NCBI RefSeq assembly: GCF_014596575.1
Contig: NZ_NASZ01000006.1
Span: 1 to 64,000 of the forward strand
Reading direction: 5' to 3'
Source: Flavobacterium pokkalii
GTDB taxonomy: Bacteria; Bacteroidota; Bacteroidia; Flavobacteriales; Flavobacteriaceae
Length of the DNA: 64,000 bases
In this document: in pieces, positions 26,877 through 39,805 of the stretch
Numbering within the stretch: the stretch's first letter is position 1
Layout of the letters: each line of letters starts with the position of its first letter
Notes under the pieces: model-generated
Databases searched by the model: none
What the model was told of the DNA's origin: nothing
What the model saw: only the letters and a program-made list of their open reading frames with translations
Translations under genes and position numbers: made by a program

Positions 26877-26959
26877 TTTGTTAAGATTCTTACTAAGAAT
26901 TAAGCAATTGAATATAAAAAAAATTAGTTGGTTTATTTGTCAACTAGTTTGAAAAAATA

Positions 26960-29743
26960 ATGAATTATATGAATAGTAAATATCTTGTGGGATGTGCAGT
27001 ATTATTAGTATTGCTATGTTCATTTGTACAGCATAGAAATTTGAATCAGGCTCCAACAAATTTAACCATCAGTGAAGGCTTAACCAATCCATTAGGGTTT
27101 TATGATAGTAGTCCCACATTTTCATGGAAACTTCCTGTTGGTACTGAATCACAATCAGCTTATAGCATAGTAGTAGCAAGTTCACCGGAATTACTACCTA
27201 ACCATCCTGATTTGTGGAATAGTGGTAAGGTGAATAATGACCAAACATTATTTGTAAACTATAAAGGTAAAAAGCTGTCATCCAGACAAAAAGTCTATTG
27301 GCAAGTTAAGTTTTGGGATAATAAGGGAAAAGCTTCAAATTGGAGTGAGAGAACTCATTTTGAATTAGGTTTACTAAGTAATAAAGATTGGAAGGGGAAT
27401 TGGATTTCGGTTTCTCCAACACAATTGAATGAATTTACCCGAAAAAAATCAGTACTGTTTAGACCACAATACATGCGAAAAAAACTTAATGTCGATTCAA
27501 ATGTTAAAAAAGCAAGACTGTATATTACCGCTAGAGGAGTTTTTGAAGCTTATATTAATGGCTTAAAGGTAGGAACTGATGTGATGACACCAGGCTGGAC
27601 ACCTACAAATAAAAACATCAGCACTTTGACTTATGATGTGACGGATATGATCAAAAAAGGAGACAACACATTAAGTGCAGTTCTTGCTGAGGGTTGGAAT
27701 TCTGGACGTATTTATCTTAGACGTGATGCAGAGAAAAAAGATGCACCTTTTTTATTGTGCCAGTTAGAGATTCAAACTACCAAAGGTACTCAAACTATTG
27801 TAACTGATAAAACCTGGAAAGTTACCCTCAATGGACCTATAAGAGAAGCAAATATTTATGATGGGGAAACCTATAATGCTAACTTTGATTTAGGAAATTG
27901 GAAAAACAATAACTATGATGATTCTGAATGGTCCCAAGTAGTTGAAGAGCAACTATCAGAATCCGTTTTGTTATTGCCTAAACGCTATCAAACAGTTAAG
28001 AATAAAGAGATCATTCCCGTTAAAACAATTACAGAGCCAATTGCTGGTAAACCAATCTTTAATTTTGGACAAAATAATGTAGGTGTACCTTTGATTAAAG
28101 TACCAATGAAAAAAGGAGATACACTCACGGTTCGTTTTGCCGAAATGCTCAATACAGACGGTACCATGTACACCGGAAATTATAGAGGGGCTAAGTCAAC
28201 GGATTATTATATTGCTGCCAAAGACGGAATGATAGAATGGAAACCAACTTTTACTTTTCATGGCTATCAATACATCGAATTAAGTGGTTTTGATTCTAAG
28301 GCTAAACCACAAAAAGATTGGGTTACTGCCATTGTACAATATTCTGATTTTAATCTTAATGGCAATTTTACTTCTTCCCATACTAAGTTAAACCAATTGC
28401 AAAGTAATATTACTTGGGGGTTAAAAGGAAATTTTTTTGATATTCCAACTGATTGTCCACAACGAGATGAACGTTTGGGGTGGACTGGTGACGCTCAGGT
28501 CATTGCACCAACTTCTCTTTTTTTTGCTGATATGTATGCATTCTGGGCATCCTATTTACAAAGTATGAGAATGGAACAATTGCCTGATGGAGCAATTCCT
28601 CATGTTATTCCAAATGCTCTGGGAACAGAATCTTCCTCTGGTTGGGGTGATGCTTGTGTAATTATCCCTTGGGAAATTTACTTTAGAACGGGAGACAAGC
28701 GTATCCTTGAAGATAATTATGATATGATGAACAAATGGCTAGGGTATTACGCTTCAAAATCCAAAGGAAATATTGTAACTATGATGGCTTTTGGCGATTG
28801 GTTGCAACCTTATACTATTCCAAAAGATAATCCTAAAATGACTCGTCGTGGAGATACCCCTGGAGATTTTGTGTCAACAGCTTATTATGCTCGAGCTGTT
28901 GAATTAACAATGAAATCAGCACAAGTTTTAGGAAAGAATGAAGATGTTAATAGGTTAAAAGAGTTACATCAAGCCATCAAAAAAGCATTTGATGCAAAGT
29001 ATTTTGATGCTAATGGTCGTACAACAACTAAAATTGAAACTCAAACACAATATTTATTGGCTTTAGATTTTGGATTATTGTCTAAAGAAAAATCTTTAAA
29101 AGCTATTGACCATTTGGTTAGAATTATTGCCGATTGTGATAATCATCTTAGAACTGGATTTTTGGGGACACCTATATTACCTTTTGTTTTGGATAACATG
29201 GGGCAAAGTGATTTAATGTATTCTATTTTATTCAAAGAAAGCTATCCTTCTTGGTTTTATTCGATTAATCAAGGTGCTACCACTATGTGGGAACGTTGGG
29301 ATAGTTATACTCTAAAAGATGGATTTCATAAGGACGGAATGAATTCTTTCAACCATTATGCTTATGGTGCTATTGGTCATTGGATGTACGAACGTATTGC
29401 AGGAATAAAACCTATTGCAGCAGGTTATAAAGAAATTGAAATTTCCCCTATGCCAGGTTTACCTTTGACGTCTGCAAGTGCTACTTATGATTCTCCTTAT
29501 GGAAAAGTTGGTTCCTCTTGGAAATTAGAAAATAATCAATTTTATTTAGATGTAGTGATTCCTTCACAAGTAACGGCTACTCTAATTATTCCTGCTGATA
29601 CAAACAAAGATTTAATTAGCAACGGGGTCATTTTTAAAAACAATCAAATGATTCAATTAATCAAAAAAACAGCTAATGCTTATTATTTAAAAGCTAAACC
29701 TGGAATTTATCAATTCAAATCCACTTATTTTAAACCTCAATAA
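26960..29743 (+). CDS. GH78 alpha-L-rhamnosidase (copy 2), 927 aa
   Basis: Same architecture as the 19492 gene product: N-terminal beta domains (FYDSSPTFSWKL, KVYWQVKFWDNKG, ARLYITARGVFEAYING), the GH78 hallmark DCPQRDERLGWTGDAQ from Asp498, (alpha/alpha)6 domain with SSGWGDACVIIPWE, FGDWLQPY, WFYSINQGATTMWERWDSY, and a C-terminal beta domain. A hydrophobic signal sequence begins at 26960 (a second ATG lies at 26969). The two rhamnosidases share the same core throughout but differ widely in detail, so the duplication is old and substrate preference has probably diverged. Only about 10 bases separate it from the GH2 gene downstream. Confidence 0.95.
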   Translation: MNYMNSKYLVGCAVLLVLLCSFVQHRNLNQAPTNLTISEGLTNPLGFYDSSPTFSWKLPVGTESQSAYSIVVASSPELLPNHPDLWNSGKVNNDQTLFVNYKGKKLSSRQKVYWQVKFWDNKGKASNWSERTHFELGLLSNKDWKGNWISVSPTQLNEFTRKKSVLFRPQYMRKKLNVDSNVKKARLYITARGVFEAYINGLKVGTDVMTPGWTPTNKNISTLTYDVTDMIKKGDNTLSAVLAEGWNSGRIYLRRDAEKKDAPFLLCQLEIQTTKGTQTIVTDKTWKVTLNGPIREANIYDGETYNANFDLGNWKNNNYDDSEWSQVVEEQLSESVLLLPKRYQTVKNKEIIPVKTITEPIAGKPIFNFGQNNVGVPLIKVPMKKGDTLTVRFAEMLNTDGTMYTGNYRGAKSTDYYIAAKDGMIEWKPTFTFHGYQYIELSGFDSKAKPQKDWVTAIVQYSDFNLNGNFTSSHTKLNQLQSNITWGLKGNFFDIPTDCPQRDERLGWTGDAQVIAPTSLFFADMYAFWASYLQSMRMEQLPDGAIPHVIPNALGTESSSGWGDACVIIPWEIYFRTGDKRILEDNYDMMNKWLGYYASKSKGNIVTMMAFGDWLQPYTIPKDNPKMTRRGDTPGDFVSTAYYARAVELTMKSAQVLGKNEDVNRLKELHQAIKKAFDAKYFDANGRTTTKIETQTQYLLALDFGLLSKEKSLKAIDHLVRIIADCDNHLRTGFLGTPILPFVLDNMGQSDLMYSILFKESYPSWFYSINQGATTMWERWDSYTLKDGFHKDGMNSFNHYAYGAIGHWMYERIAGIKPIAAGYKEIEISPMPGLPLTSASATYDSPYGKVGSSWKLENNQFYLDVVIPSQVTATLIIPADTNKDLISNGVIFKNNQMIQLIKKTANAYYLKAKPGIYQFKSTYFKPQ

Positions 29744-29753
29744 TTTAAATCTA

Positions 29754-32450
29754 ATGAAAAAACACCTGTTAATATTTTTAGTTATTTTGTTTAGTCTTTC
29801 AAATAATTTAACAAACGCACAAATTAAATATACAGTCAACGAGGATTGGAAATTTGTCAAAGACAATGGAATTACAAAAGTTGAGGATATTTCAAAATCG
29901 AAAGAAAAATCGATTCAAGTAGATATTCCACACACTTGGAATGATAAAGATGTTATTGACGAGGAAGAAGGATATTATCGAGGTTCTGGATGGTATTCAA
30001 AGACTATAAAAATCCCTACTGCATATAAAGATAAGCAAGTTTTCCTTTTCTTCGAAGGAGTAGGTATGGTTGCTGAGGTATATGTCAACAAACAATTAGC
30101 CTCTAAGCATATTGGTGGTTTTACCCGCTTTGTGGTTCCGGTATCCAAATATGTAAAATTTGATACTTCCAAAGAATATTCAACCTTTGAAGTAATTGTT
30201 AAAGCCAATAATGCTTTTGATAAAGATGTTCCGCCATTGCATGCTGACTTTACATTTTTTGGTGGAATTTATCGCGATGTCAATCTTCTAGTAACTGAAA
30301 AAGTACACTTTAACATTGAAGATTATGCATCCAATGGCGTTTTTATAACCACGCCAAAAGTCTCTGAAAAAAGTGGAGAGGTGAATTTAAAAGTTAAAAT
30401 TAAAAATGATGATGCCTCAACTCAAAAGGTAAAATTACTGGCAAAAGTATATGCTCCAAACCAAAAGCTGGTTCAAGAGAAAATAGTTTCATTAAGTTTA
30501 AAGCCGGGTATTTCAAATGATTTTGACCTGAAGTTAAATTCTGTTTTAAATCCTGAATTATGGTCACCAGACACGCCTAATTTATACAGGGTGGTCTGTG
30601 AGATTGTTGACTCAAAAAACAATACAAAACTAGATGAAACTAGTAACCCACTCGGATTTCGTTGGTTTACATTTGATGTTGACAAAGGTTTCTTTTTGAA
30701 TGGGAAACACTTAAAATTAATAGGAACTAACCGTCATCAAGATTTTAAAGCCATAAGTAACGCTTTACCAGATTATATCCATGTTGAAGATATACTGAAA
30801 ATGAAAGCTATGGGTAGTAACTTTTTACGTATTGCCCATTATCCACAAGACCCAATTATTCTTGAAATGTGTGACCGTTTAGGAATTCTTGCTACTGTTG
30901 AAACACCTGTCATTGATACGGTAACCGAATCAGAAGCTTTTACTCAAAATTGTTTGAGTGCTCAAATGGAAATGATTCGTCAAAACTACAATCACCCAAG
31001 TTTGATTATTTGGGTATACATGAACGAGGTGATTTTACACCCAAAATTTACCGATGATAAAAAGCGTTATGATGTTTACACAAAGTACATCGTAGATTTA
31101 GCTAAGAAAATTGAAAATTTAACGCGTAAAGAAGACCCGTACCGTTATACCATGATTCCTAATCATAATAGTTTAGAGCGTTACCAAGAGCCAGGATTAA
31201 CGGAGGTTCCTATGATTGTAGGCTGGAATATCTATCTGGGTTGGTATGGTGGTTCATACGATTTATTGCCTGAAAATATTAACAAAATTCGTAAAGCAAT
31301 AAAAAAACCTATGATTATTACCGAGTACGGTGCGGGAGTAGACCCACGATTACACTCATTATATCCGATGCGTTTTGATTATTCACAGGAATATGGAACC
31401 GAATTTCATAAATACTATCTTGACTATTTTATGAAGAATGATTTTATAGCTGGTGTCAACGTATGGAATTATGCCGATTTTAACTCGGAAGATCGTGTTG
31501 ATGCTGTGCAAAGTATCAATAATAAAGGATTAGTTGGTTTAGACCGTTCACCAAAAGATGTTTACTTCTTTTATCAGGCAAGTTTGCTTAAGAAACCATT
31601 CTTAGCTCTTGGTACAAAAACTTGGGGTAAACAACGCACTTATATCGAAGACAAAGAAGGTGTTGGCATTTCTACTATGCCGGTACAAATTTTCACCAAT
31701 CAAAGCGAAGTAGAATTATTTCTTAACGGAAAAAGTCTCGGTATAAAAAAAACGGAGGGAGTTATCGCTACATTTAATGTGCCATTTATTAACGGAATCA
31801 ATCAATTGATTGCCAAAACTAAAGGAGGTACAGTGGTTGAAGATTTTTCCACAGTACAAATTAACGTATTGCCTATATCATTGAAACAATTTCCTGCCAA
31901 TGGTTTTTCTATCAATGTAGGGGATAAGCGTTTTTTCTATGATGATGCTATTGATCAAGCTTGGATGTTCGATAAAGAATACACCCCAGGAAGTTGGGGG
32001 CACATTGGCGGAAAACCTTATGTACGTCCTGAAAAAAATGTGCAACAACCTTATGGAGCGAAGCAAACCATTAAAGGAACTTTTAACGACCCTATTTACC
32101 AAACGCAGTTGGTAGGCATTGAGCAATACCGTTTTGACGTACCACCTGGAGTTTATGAAGTAACTATGCATTTTGCAGAACTTGAAGGATCAAAAGCAAA
32201 ACATTTACCTTATGATTTAAGTGAGGAAAGTAAAGAAGTAGCTAAAATTACCAATCGAACTTTTTCGGTTTCAATCAATGATAAAAAAATAGTTGACAAA
32301 CTTGATTTACTGGGGCAATATGGAGAATATCGTGCAGTTAAAATTAAAGGCGAAATAACTGTAAAAGAAGCTGAACCACTACTTGTTAATTTCAAAAAAA
32401 ATGTTGGCGAACCAGTATTAAATGCTATCGAGATTTATAAGAAATTATAG
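29754..32450 (+). CDS. GH2 glycosidase with C-terminal malectin-like domain, 898 aa
   Basis: Exported (signal peptide to TNAQ). GH2 order is visible: sugar-binding domain (WKFVKDNG, DIPHTWND, GWYSKTIKIP, FEGVGMVAEVYVN), Ig-like domain (WSPDTPNLYRV), TIM barrel (LIGTNRHQDFKA) with acid/base Glu425 in WVYMNEV and nucleophile Glu524 in IITEYGAG. After about residue 620 an Ig-like segment (VELFLNGKSLG) and a malectin-like carbohydrate-binding domain (SINVGDKRFFYDDA...HFAELEG...AIEIYKKL) complete the protein. GH2 includes beta-galactosidases, beta-glucuronidases and others; specificity is open, with glucuronidase or xylosidase action on ulvan fragments a fair guess. The next gene starts 6 bases downstream. 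Confidence 0.92.
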   Translation: MKKHLLIFLVILFSLSNNLTNAQIKYTVNEDWKFVKDNGITKVEDISKSKEKSIQVDIPHTWNDKDVIDEEEGYYRGSGWYSKTIKIPTAYKDKQVFLFFEGVGMVAEVYVNKQLASKHIGGFTRFVVPVSKYVKFDTSKEYSTFEVIVKANNAFDKDVPPLHADFTFFGGIYRDVNLLVTEKVHFNIEDYASNGVFITTPKVSEKSGEVNLKVKIKNDDASTQKVKLLAKVYAPNQKLVQEKIVSLSLKPGISNDFDLKLNSVLNPELWSPDTPNLYRVVCEIVDSKNNTKLDETSNPLGFRWFTFDVDKGFFLNGKHLKLIGTNRHQDFKAISNALPDYIHVEDILKMKAMGSNFLRIAHYPQDPIILEMCDRLGILATVETPVIDTVTESEAFTQNCLSAQMEMIRQNYNHPSLIIWVYMNEVILHPKFTDDKKRYDVYTKYIVDLAKKIENLTRKEDPYRYTMIPNHNSLERYQEPGLTEVPMIVGWNIYLGWYGGSYDLLPENINKIRKAIKKPMIITEYGAGVDPRLHSLYPMRFDYSQEYGTEFHKYYLDYFMKNDFIAGVNVWNYADFNSEDRVDAVQSINNKGLVGLDRSPKDVYFFYQASLLKKPFLALGTKTWGKQRTYIEDKEGVGISTMPVQIFTNQSEVELFLNGKSLGIKKTEGVIATFNVPFINGINQLIAKTKGGTVVEDFSTVQINVLPISLKQFPANGFSINVGDKRFFYDDAIDQAWMFDKEYTPGSWGHIGGKPYVRPEKNVQQPYGAKQTIKGTFNDPIYQTQLVGIEQYRFDVPPGVYEVTMHFAELEGSKAKHLPYDLSEESKEVAKITNRTFSVSINDKKIVDKLDLLGQYGEYRAVKIKGEITVKEAEPLLVNFKKNVGEPVLNAIEIYKKL

Positions 32451-32456
32451 GGAATT

Positions 32457-33906
32457 ATGAAAATATTATATAAATATGTTGTATTATTTTTTGGTTTTGT
32501 TTATAGCGTTAATGCACAACAAAAAACCAACATACTCATTTTTTTAGTAGATGATTTAAGACCAGAATTAGGTTGCTATGATAACAGTATAATTAAAACA
32601 CCTAATATTGATAAATTAGCCAAAGACGGAGTGTTGTTTGACAAAGCCTATTGTCAACAAGCAATTTGCGCTCCCTCACGAATCAGTATTCTTACAGGAA
32701 TGCGACCAGAAAATGTTGGGATTTACGATTTAGAAACGCCCCTTCGAAAAGTACACAAAGACTTGCTCACTATACCGCAATTTTTTAAGCAAAATGGCTA
32801 TAAAACTGTTGCAGTGGGTAAAGTATATCATCATGCTAATGATGACAAAGAAAATTGGAGCATTTTGTTTCCCAGAGAAGGAAATACCTATGCCAATCCA
32901 GAAAATATAGCCATTATGGAGAAGCAAAAAAAAGCAGGACAAAAAGTAAAAGCCCCTGCTTTTGAATGTGTTGATGTGCCTGACGATACGTATCGTGATG
33001 CCAAAGTCGCTAATAATGCAATAAAAACGCTAAAAGATATAAAAGGCGAAAACTTTATGATGGTGGTTGGTTTTAGTCGTCCCCATTTGCCTTTTAATGT
33101 TCCTAAAAAATATTGGGATTTATACGATAAAAAAAATATTGTTGTTCCATCAAGGGACAAGCCAGCAAATATTTTTCCTACTGCAATGAGTAATTGGGGC
33201 GAATTACGTAACTATTATGGGATTCCGCAAAAAGGAGATTTAAGTGATGATTTATCTAAAGAATTAATAAATGGCTATTATGCCAGTGTGAGTTTTATTG
33301 ATACACAAATGGGTAAAGTATTGCAAACGTTAGACGAGTTAAACTTACGTCAAAACACCATGATAGTTTTTATGAGTGACCACGGTTGGAAATTGGGGGA
33401 ATATGGGGCTTGGTGTAAACATACTAATTTTGAGCATGATGTAAAAGTGCCTTTAATAATCAGTAGAGAAACTAACTATCAAGGGCGCAAAGTGAATCAA
33501 AGAAGTGATGCCCTTGTAGAATATATAGATGTTTTTTCAACCATTGCAGCGGCTTGTAACTTAAGCCTACCCAAAACCGATGGTAAAAGTTTATTACCAT
33601 TATTAGACAATCCTAAGATGAAATGGGATAATGCAGCTTATAGTGTATATCCTAGAGGTAAAAATATGGGGTGTACTTGTACCGATGGCCAATGGCGTTA
33701 TACCGAATGGCGCAACGCAGATACTCAAGAAGTAGTAGGTAAAGAATTATATAACCATAAGCAAAGTGCTTTAGCAACCGAAAATTTAGCGGGTAATAGT
33801 AAATACAAAAAAATAGAACAGCGAATGAAAAAAAATCTTGATAATCAATTCCCTGTTGATATGGGACCCTTCAAAAAAAGTATAATTTCTAAAGGTGTTC
33901 CAGAAG

Positions 33907-33914
<8 letters not shown>
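32457..33914 (+). CDS. S1-family sulfatase, iduronate-2-sulfatase-like, 485 aa
   Basis: Formylglycine motif CAPSR (Cys71) in QAICAPSRISILTGMRP, metal-site [35 protein letters not shown]. The signal peptide ends at VNAQ. It is the paralogue of the sulfatase at 10383, with the same landmarks in the same order ([49 protein letters not shown]). The stop overlaps the start of the GH43 gene by 8 bases, indicating translational coupling. Confidence 0.94.
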
Positions 33915-36074
<2,160 letters not shown>

Positions 36075-36452
36075 TTAAAGAAAATTTGGTGTTTTTTCTA
36101 TTAATTCTATCCGATTGTTCCAAGGGTCGTAAAATGAGAATCTATTTATCCCCGGAATCTCTTGTTCTTCTTGAATTCTAACACCCTTGTCAATTAAATA
36201 TTTTTTAATCAGGATACTATCTTCAACAACAAAAGCAGGATGCCTTTTTGAAATTCCTTCTGTGTTTTCTGTACCAATGTGAAGTGAAATATCAGCAATT
36301 TTTAGCCAAAATCCAGCAATGTTTTGTATGGATTTAGGCCTCTCAAGTTCTTGTAATCCTAATATGTTGCAATAAAAATTGCGAGCTCTTTCTTCCTCAC
36401 CAATAGGGATACAAACTTGGACATGATCCAATTTTTTGAATTTTATCTTCAT
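36075..36452 (-). CDS. VOC-family (glyoxalase/dioxygenase superfamily) protein, 125 aa
   Basis: A single vicinal-oxygen-chelate unit of normal size: KKLDHVQVCIPIGEEERARNFYCNILGLQELERP at the start, HIGTENTEGISKRHPAFVVED in the middle, and FSFYDPWNNRIELIEKTP at the end, with candidate metal ligands His10 and the Glu of IELIE. No signal peptide, hence cytoplasmic. The family includes glyoxalase I, dioxygenases and resistance proteins; the substrate is unknown. It is the only minus-strand gene inside the main PUL and seems unrelated to it, with its own TATTTTTG -7 box about 40 bases upstream. Confidence 0.85.
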   Translation of the reverse strand: MKIKFKKLDHVQVCIPIGEEERARNFYCNILGLQELERPKSIQNIAGFWLKIADISLHIGTENTEGISKRHPAFVVEDSILIKKYLIDKGVRIQEEQEIPGINRFSFYDPWNNRIELIEKTPNFL

Positions 36453-36667
36453 TTTAGTTTAGATTTAATTTTTACAATATACAATAACTTCCAAAAATAC
36501 ATTTTTTGCTAGGTTTTATTTGTATGTGTTGTGCCTTTTGAAGGGTAAATCTTTTGAACTGGAAATATGTCAAATTATTTTTAAACGGGATGACTTACTA
36601 TAGATCATTATTTGTGAAAAGTTTGTTATGGATTTTTTTAGGTGATTAAAATATATTAAGAGCATAA

Positions 36668-36707
36668 CAATACAGGACAGACCAAAATTTATATAAGCTT
36701 AACTTTG
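36668..36707 (+). promoter_or_regulatory. Promoter of CAGGAYAG class (GH2-sulfatase-lyase operon)
   Basis: CAATACAGGACAG (36668-36680), 19 nt, then TAACTTTG (36700-36707), an exact TAnnTTTG. The predicted transcript begins near 36714, so the in-frame TTG at 36705 lies inside the -7 box and the next gene must begin at the ATG at 36756. The remaining about 200 bases up to the VOC gene show nothing further. Confidence 0.65.
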
Positions 36708-36755
36708 ATAGTTCAATTTTTTTTGAAAACGAATTCACCAAAAAACATTAAAATT

Positions 36756-39700
36756 ATGAAAATTAAAATTGTTCTATCAGTTGTGTTTTTTTTATGTACC
36801 ATAAATAATTATTCACAACGCACAGAATCCAATTTCAATAATAACTGGCAATTCATACTTGATACGGATAATTTAGAATTCTCCGCTGAAAATTTTGTAG
36901 ATTCAAATTGGGCAACTATCAATGTGCCTCACGACTGGTCTTTTGAAAAAGGAGTTCGTAAAGGAGGCGACCAAGGACAAGGTGGTGGTTACCACGATGG
37001 GGGTATTGGTTGGTATCGAAAATTTTTTACTGTAAATAAATCTAGTTTAACTAAAACAATTTACATCGATTTTGACGGGGTCTATATGAATAGCGATGTA
37101 TGGATAAATGGAAACCATCTAGGAAAGAGACCCTATGGATACATCAGTTTCAGATATGACATTTCAAAATATTTGAAAGAAGGAAAAAACACTATAGCTG
37201 TTAGAGTAGATAATAGTTTAGAACCTTCGGCACGCTGGTACCATCCTTGTGGAATTTATGCGCCTGTAAAATTGATAGAAGTTTCAAAAAGTCATATTAG
37301 TCCTAATGGTATATTTATTACTACGCCAAAAATCCAGACTAATCAAGCTCAAGTTAATGTGGAAGTGGATTACATCAATCCATCTAACGGATTACAATAT
37401 CAGTTTACAGTAGTAACGCCAACAGGTAAAAAGATTCAGTCTAAGATTCAAAAATTAGATGGAGATAAAAGTAATACTAGCCTAACGGTTAATAATCCAT
37501 TATTATGGAGTCCAGAAACACCGGTTTTATATCAGTTAATCACTCAAGTAATTCAAAATAAAAAAGTAATTGATGAGGTTAAGACAAACTTTGGTTTTAG
37601 AACCGTCGAATGGAAAAAAAAAACTGGTTTTTGGCTGAATGGCAAAAATGTTAAGCTAAAAGGCGTTTGCGAGCATTGGGAAGGAGGGCCAGTTGGTGGT
37701 GCATGGACCAAACCAATGTTGCGCTGGAAATTACAACTGTTAAAAGATATGGGAATCAATGCCATTCGTCCTTCGCACAACCCAACACCTCCTATGTTTT
37801 ATGATATTTGTGATGAAATAGGCTTATTGGTAATGGACGAAATCTTTGATGGTTGGCACAAAAAAGCACCTCAAGATTATGGTAAACAGGCTTTTGATAA
37901 ATGGTGGAAAGCTGATATGAAAGAGTGGATTACCAGAGACCGAAACCATCCAAGTGTTTTTGTTTATAGTTTAGGGAATGAAACACATAGCCCTGTGGCT
38001 CCTGAGTTAGTTAAATTTGGAAAAAGTTTAGATGATACTCGTTTGTATTCATCAGGTGCGGGTAATCCTGAAGATATGGATATCACTGGGATAAACGGTG
38101 GTTCAGAAACCAAATCATTCTTAGAGTTTGCTAAATTTGATAAACCATTTGTATCTACTGAAGCACCTCATACTTGGCAAACACGTGGCTACTATAGAAC
38201 CCAAACTTGGTGGCGCGATAATGAATTGCCAGGAACTTATCCGTTACCGAATTTAACCGAAAAGGAAATCTTTTTTTACGAAGGTTTAGACCCAAAAAAA
38301 TGGAAGAACAGAAAACAACGTTATAATTCCTCTTATGATAATGCTACGGTTCGTATTTCTGCCCGTAAAAATTGGGAAGTAATGCGAGATACGCCTTGGC
38401 ATAGCGGGCATTTCCGTTGGACTGGTTTTGATTATTACGGTGAAGCGGGTTTGGTTCACGGTGGTTTGCCTTTTAATTTGTTTATGGGTGGCGCACTTGA
38501 TGTGGCGGGTTTTGAAAAAGATTTGTATTATTTCTACCAAAGCCAATGGACTAAGGAAACCATGGTACATATTTTACCACATTGGACACATCCAAGAATG
38601 AAAAAAGGAACGGTAATTCCTGTTTGGGTATATTCAAATGCTGATGAGGTAGAATTATTCTTAAATGGAAAATCATTAGGAAAAGACAAACCTGGAACTG
38701 TTTGGAACGAAATGCAATGCGACTGGATGGTGCCTTATGAAGAAGGAAAACTAGAGGCTGTTGCCTATAATAATGGTAAAGAAGAAAAGAGAATTTCAAT
38801 TGCAACAAGTGGTGTACCTCAATCTTTAAAAAACAGTCTCAATAAGCTAAAAGCTGAGGGTGGATTTTCTTCAAGTTATATTTTTACAAGCGAATCCATA
38901 GATTCGAAAGCTACTCTTTATCCTTATGGTGAAAACAGAGTCTATTATCATATATCAGGGGATGTAGAAAAAGTATCTATGGAAAATGGAAATCCTATCG
39001 ATTCTATTAGTCGTACCAAATCGGATTTTAGAACTTTATTTTTTGGAAAAGGACGTCTATTTTTAAGAGAAAAAGATAATGCTAAAAAAGCTTCGGTTAT
39101 TACGGCCTCTATTTTGGGTGACAAGGCATTGTATCTTTCTAATCTGATTTCAATTGATGTACAAAAAATTGGAATTATTGGAGAAATATCTAAATCGAAT
39201 TTGGAGGTTTTATATACAACCAATGGAGCTGACCCTCTGAAAGAAGGAGCTGCTTATACAAAGCCATTCGAAGTAGAAAACAATACCACAGTCAAAGCGA
39301 TTGTGAAACAAAATGGGAAATTGATTTTACAGTTAGAAGAAACTTTTGGTGCTAATCAAGGATTGTTTTGGGGAGATGAAAAATCAGCTAACATTTGGAA
39401 TGGTAGAGGGGTAAATATTGCCGCTGAAGAAGCTATTTTAAAAGGGGGTGCAAAAGTAAGTAATGATGCTAAACACTTTAAGGGAACTGGTTTTGTGAAA
39501 TTTGATAATAAGGAAGGTAGTATTACTTTTTACCAAGAAAATGATGGTGAGGCAGGTGATTTTAGCATCCGATTTGGGTATATGCACAACGATGAAGGCA
39601 AGACTTACCCAATGAAGTTATTTGTAAACGATGTTTATATCAAAACTTTTGAATTTCCTGCCACAGGAGGCTGGATTCAAAACTGGGAATTTGTAAATAC

Positions 39701-39791
39701 TATTGTGAATTTTAAATCGGGTGCCAATAACATCCGACTGGAAACAACAGGTCAAAGCGGTCCTTATATTGATGAACTTTTTATTGATTAA
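36756..39791 (+). CDS. GH2 glycosidase, multidomain, 1011 aa
   Basis: Signal peptide MKIKIVLSVVFFLCTINNYSQ. GH2 domains in order: sugar-binding (WQFILDTDN, NVPHDWSFEKGV, GIGWYRKFFTV, DFDGVYMNSDVWINGNHLG), Ig-like (WSPETPVLYQL), TIM barrel (KGVCEHWEGG, MGINAIRPSHNP) with acid/base Glu409 in LGNETH and nucleophile Glu469 in VSTEAPHTW. C-terminal parts are an Ig-like segment (VELFLNGKSLGKD), a chitobiase-C-like stretch (LEVLYTTNGADPLKEGAAYTKP) and a CBM6/35-like module (FSIRFGYMHNDEG...IDELFID). The specificity is not assignable; it differs from the other GH2 at 29754. It opens a three-gene unit with a sulfatase and a lyase-like enzyme. Confidence 0.92.
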   Translation: MKIKIVLSVVFFLCTINNYSQRTESNFNNNWQFILDTDNLEFSAENFVDSNWATINVPHDWSFEKGVRKGGDQGQGGGYHDGGIGWYRKFFTVNKSSLTKTIYIDFDGVYMNSDVWINGNHLGKRPYGYISFRYDISKYLKEGKNTIAVRVDNSLEPSARWYHPCGIYAPVKLIEVSKSHISPNGIFITTPKIQTNQAQVNVEVDYINPSNGLQYQFTVVTPTGKKIQSKIQKLDGDKSNTSLTVNNPLLWSPETPVLYQLITQVIQNKKVIDEVKTNFGFRTVEWKKKTGFWLNGKNVKLKGVCEHWEGGPVGGAWTKPMLRWKLQLLKDMGINAIRPSHNPTPPMFYDICDEIGLLVMDEIFDGWHKKAPQDYGKQAFDKWWKADMKEWITRDRNHPSVFVYSLGNETHSPVAPELVKFGKSLDDTRLYSSGAGNPEDMDITGINGGSETKSFLEFAKFDKPFVSTEAPHTWQTRGYYRTQTWWRDNELPGTYPLPNLTEKEIFFYEGLDPKKWKNRKQRYNSSYDNATVRISARKNWEVMRDTPWHSGHFRWTGFDYYGEAGLVHGGLPFNLFMGGALDVAGFEKDLYYFYQSQWTKETMVHILPHWTHPRMKKGTVIPVWVYSNADEVELFLNGKSLGKDKPGTVWNEMQCDWMVPYEEGKLEAVAYNNGKEEKRISIATSGVPQSLKNSLNKLKAEGGFSSSYIFTSESIDSKATLYPYGENRVYYHISGDVEKVSMENGNPIDSISRTKSDFRTLFFGKGRLFLREKDNAKKASVITASILGDKALYLSNLISIDVQKIGIIGEISKSNLEVLYTTNGADPLKEGAAYTKPFEVENNTTVKAIVKQNGKLILQLEETFGANQGLFWGDEKSANIWNGRGVNIAAEEAILKGGAKVSNDAKHFKGTGFVKFDNKEGSITFYQENDGEAGDFSIRFGYMHNDEGKTYPMKLFVNDVYIKTFEFPATGGWIQNWEFVNTIVNFKSGANNIRLETTGQSGPYIDELFID

Positions 39792-39805
39792 TTAAAAAAA
39801 AGCAA

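Noticed and set aside
26881..26950. Terminator between the third clustered sulfatase and the second rhamnosidase
   Set aside because: The hairpin at 26921-26950 is not followed by a T-run and the gene spacing is short, so read-through is more likely.
36705..36755. TTG start at 36705 for the second GH2
   Set aside because: The codon lies inside the predicted -7 box TAACTTTG, so it would not be transcribed; the ATG at 36756 starts the signal peptide.
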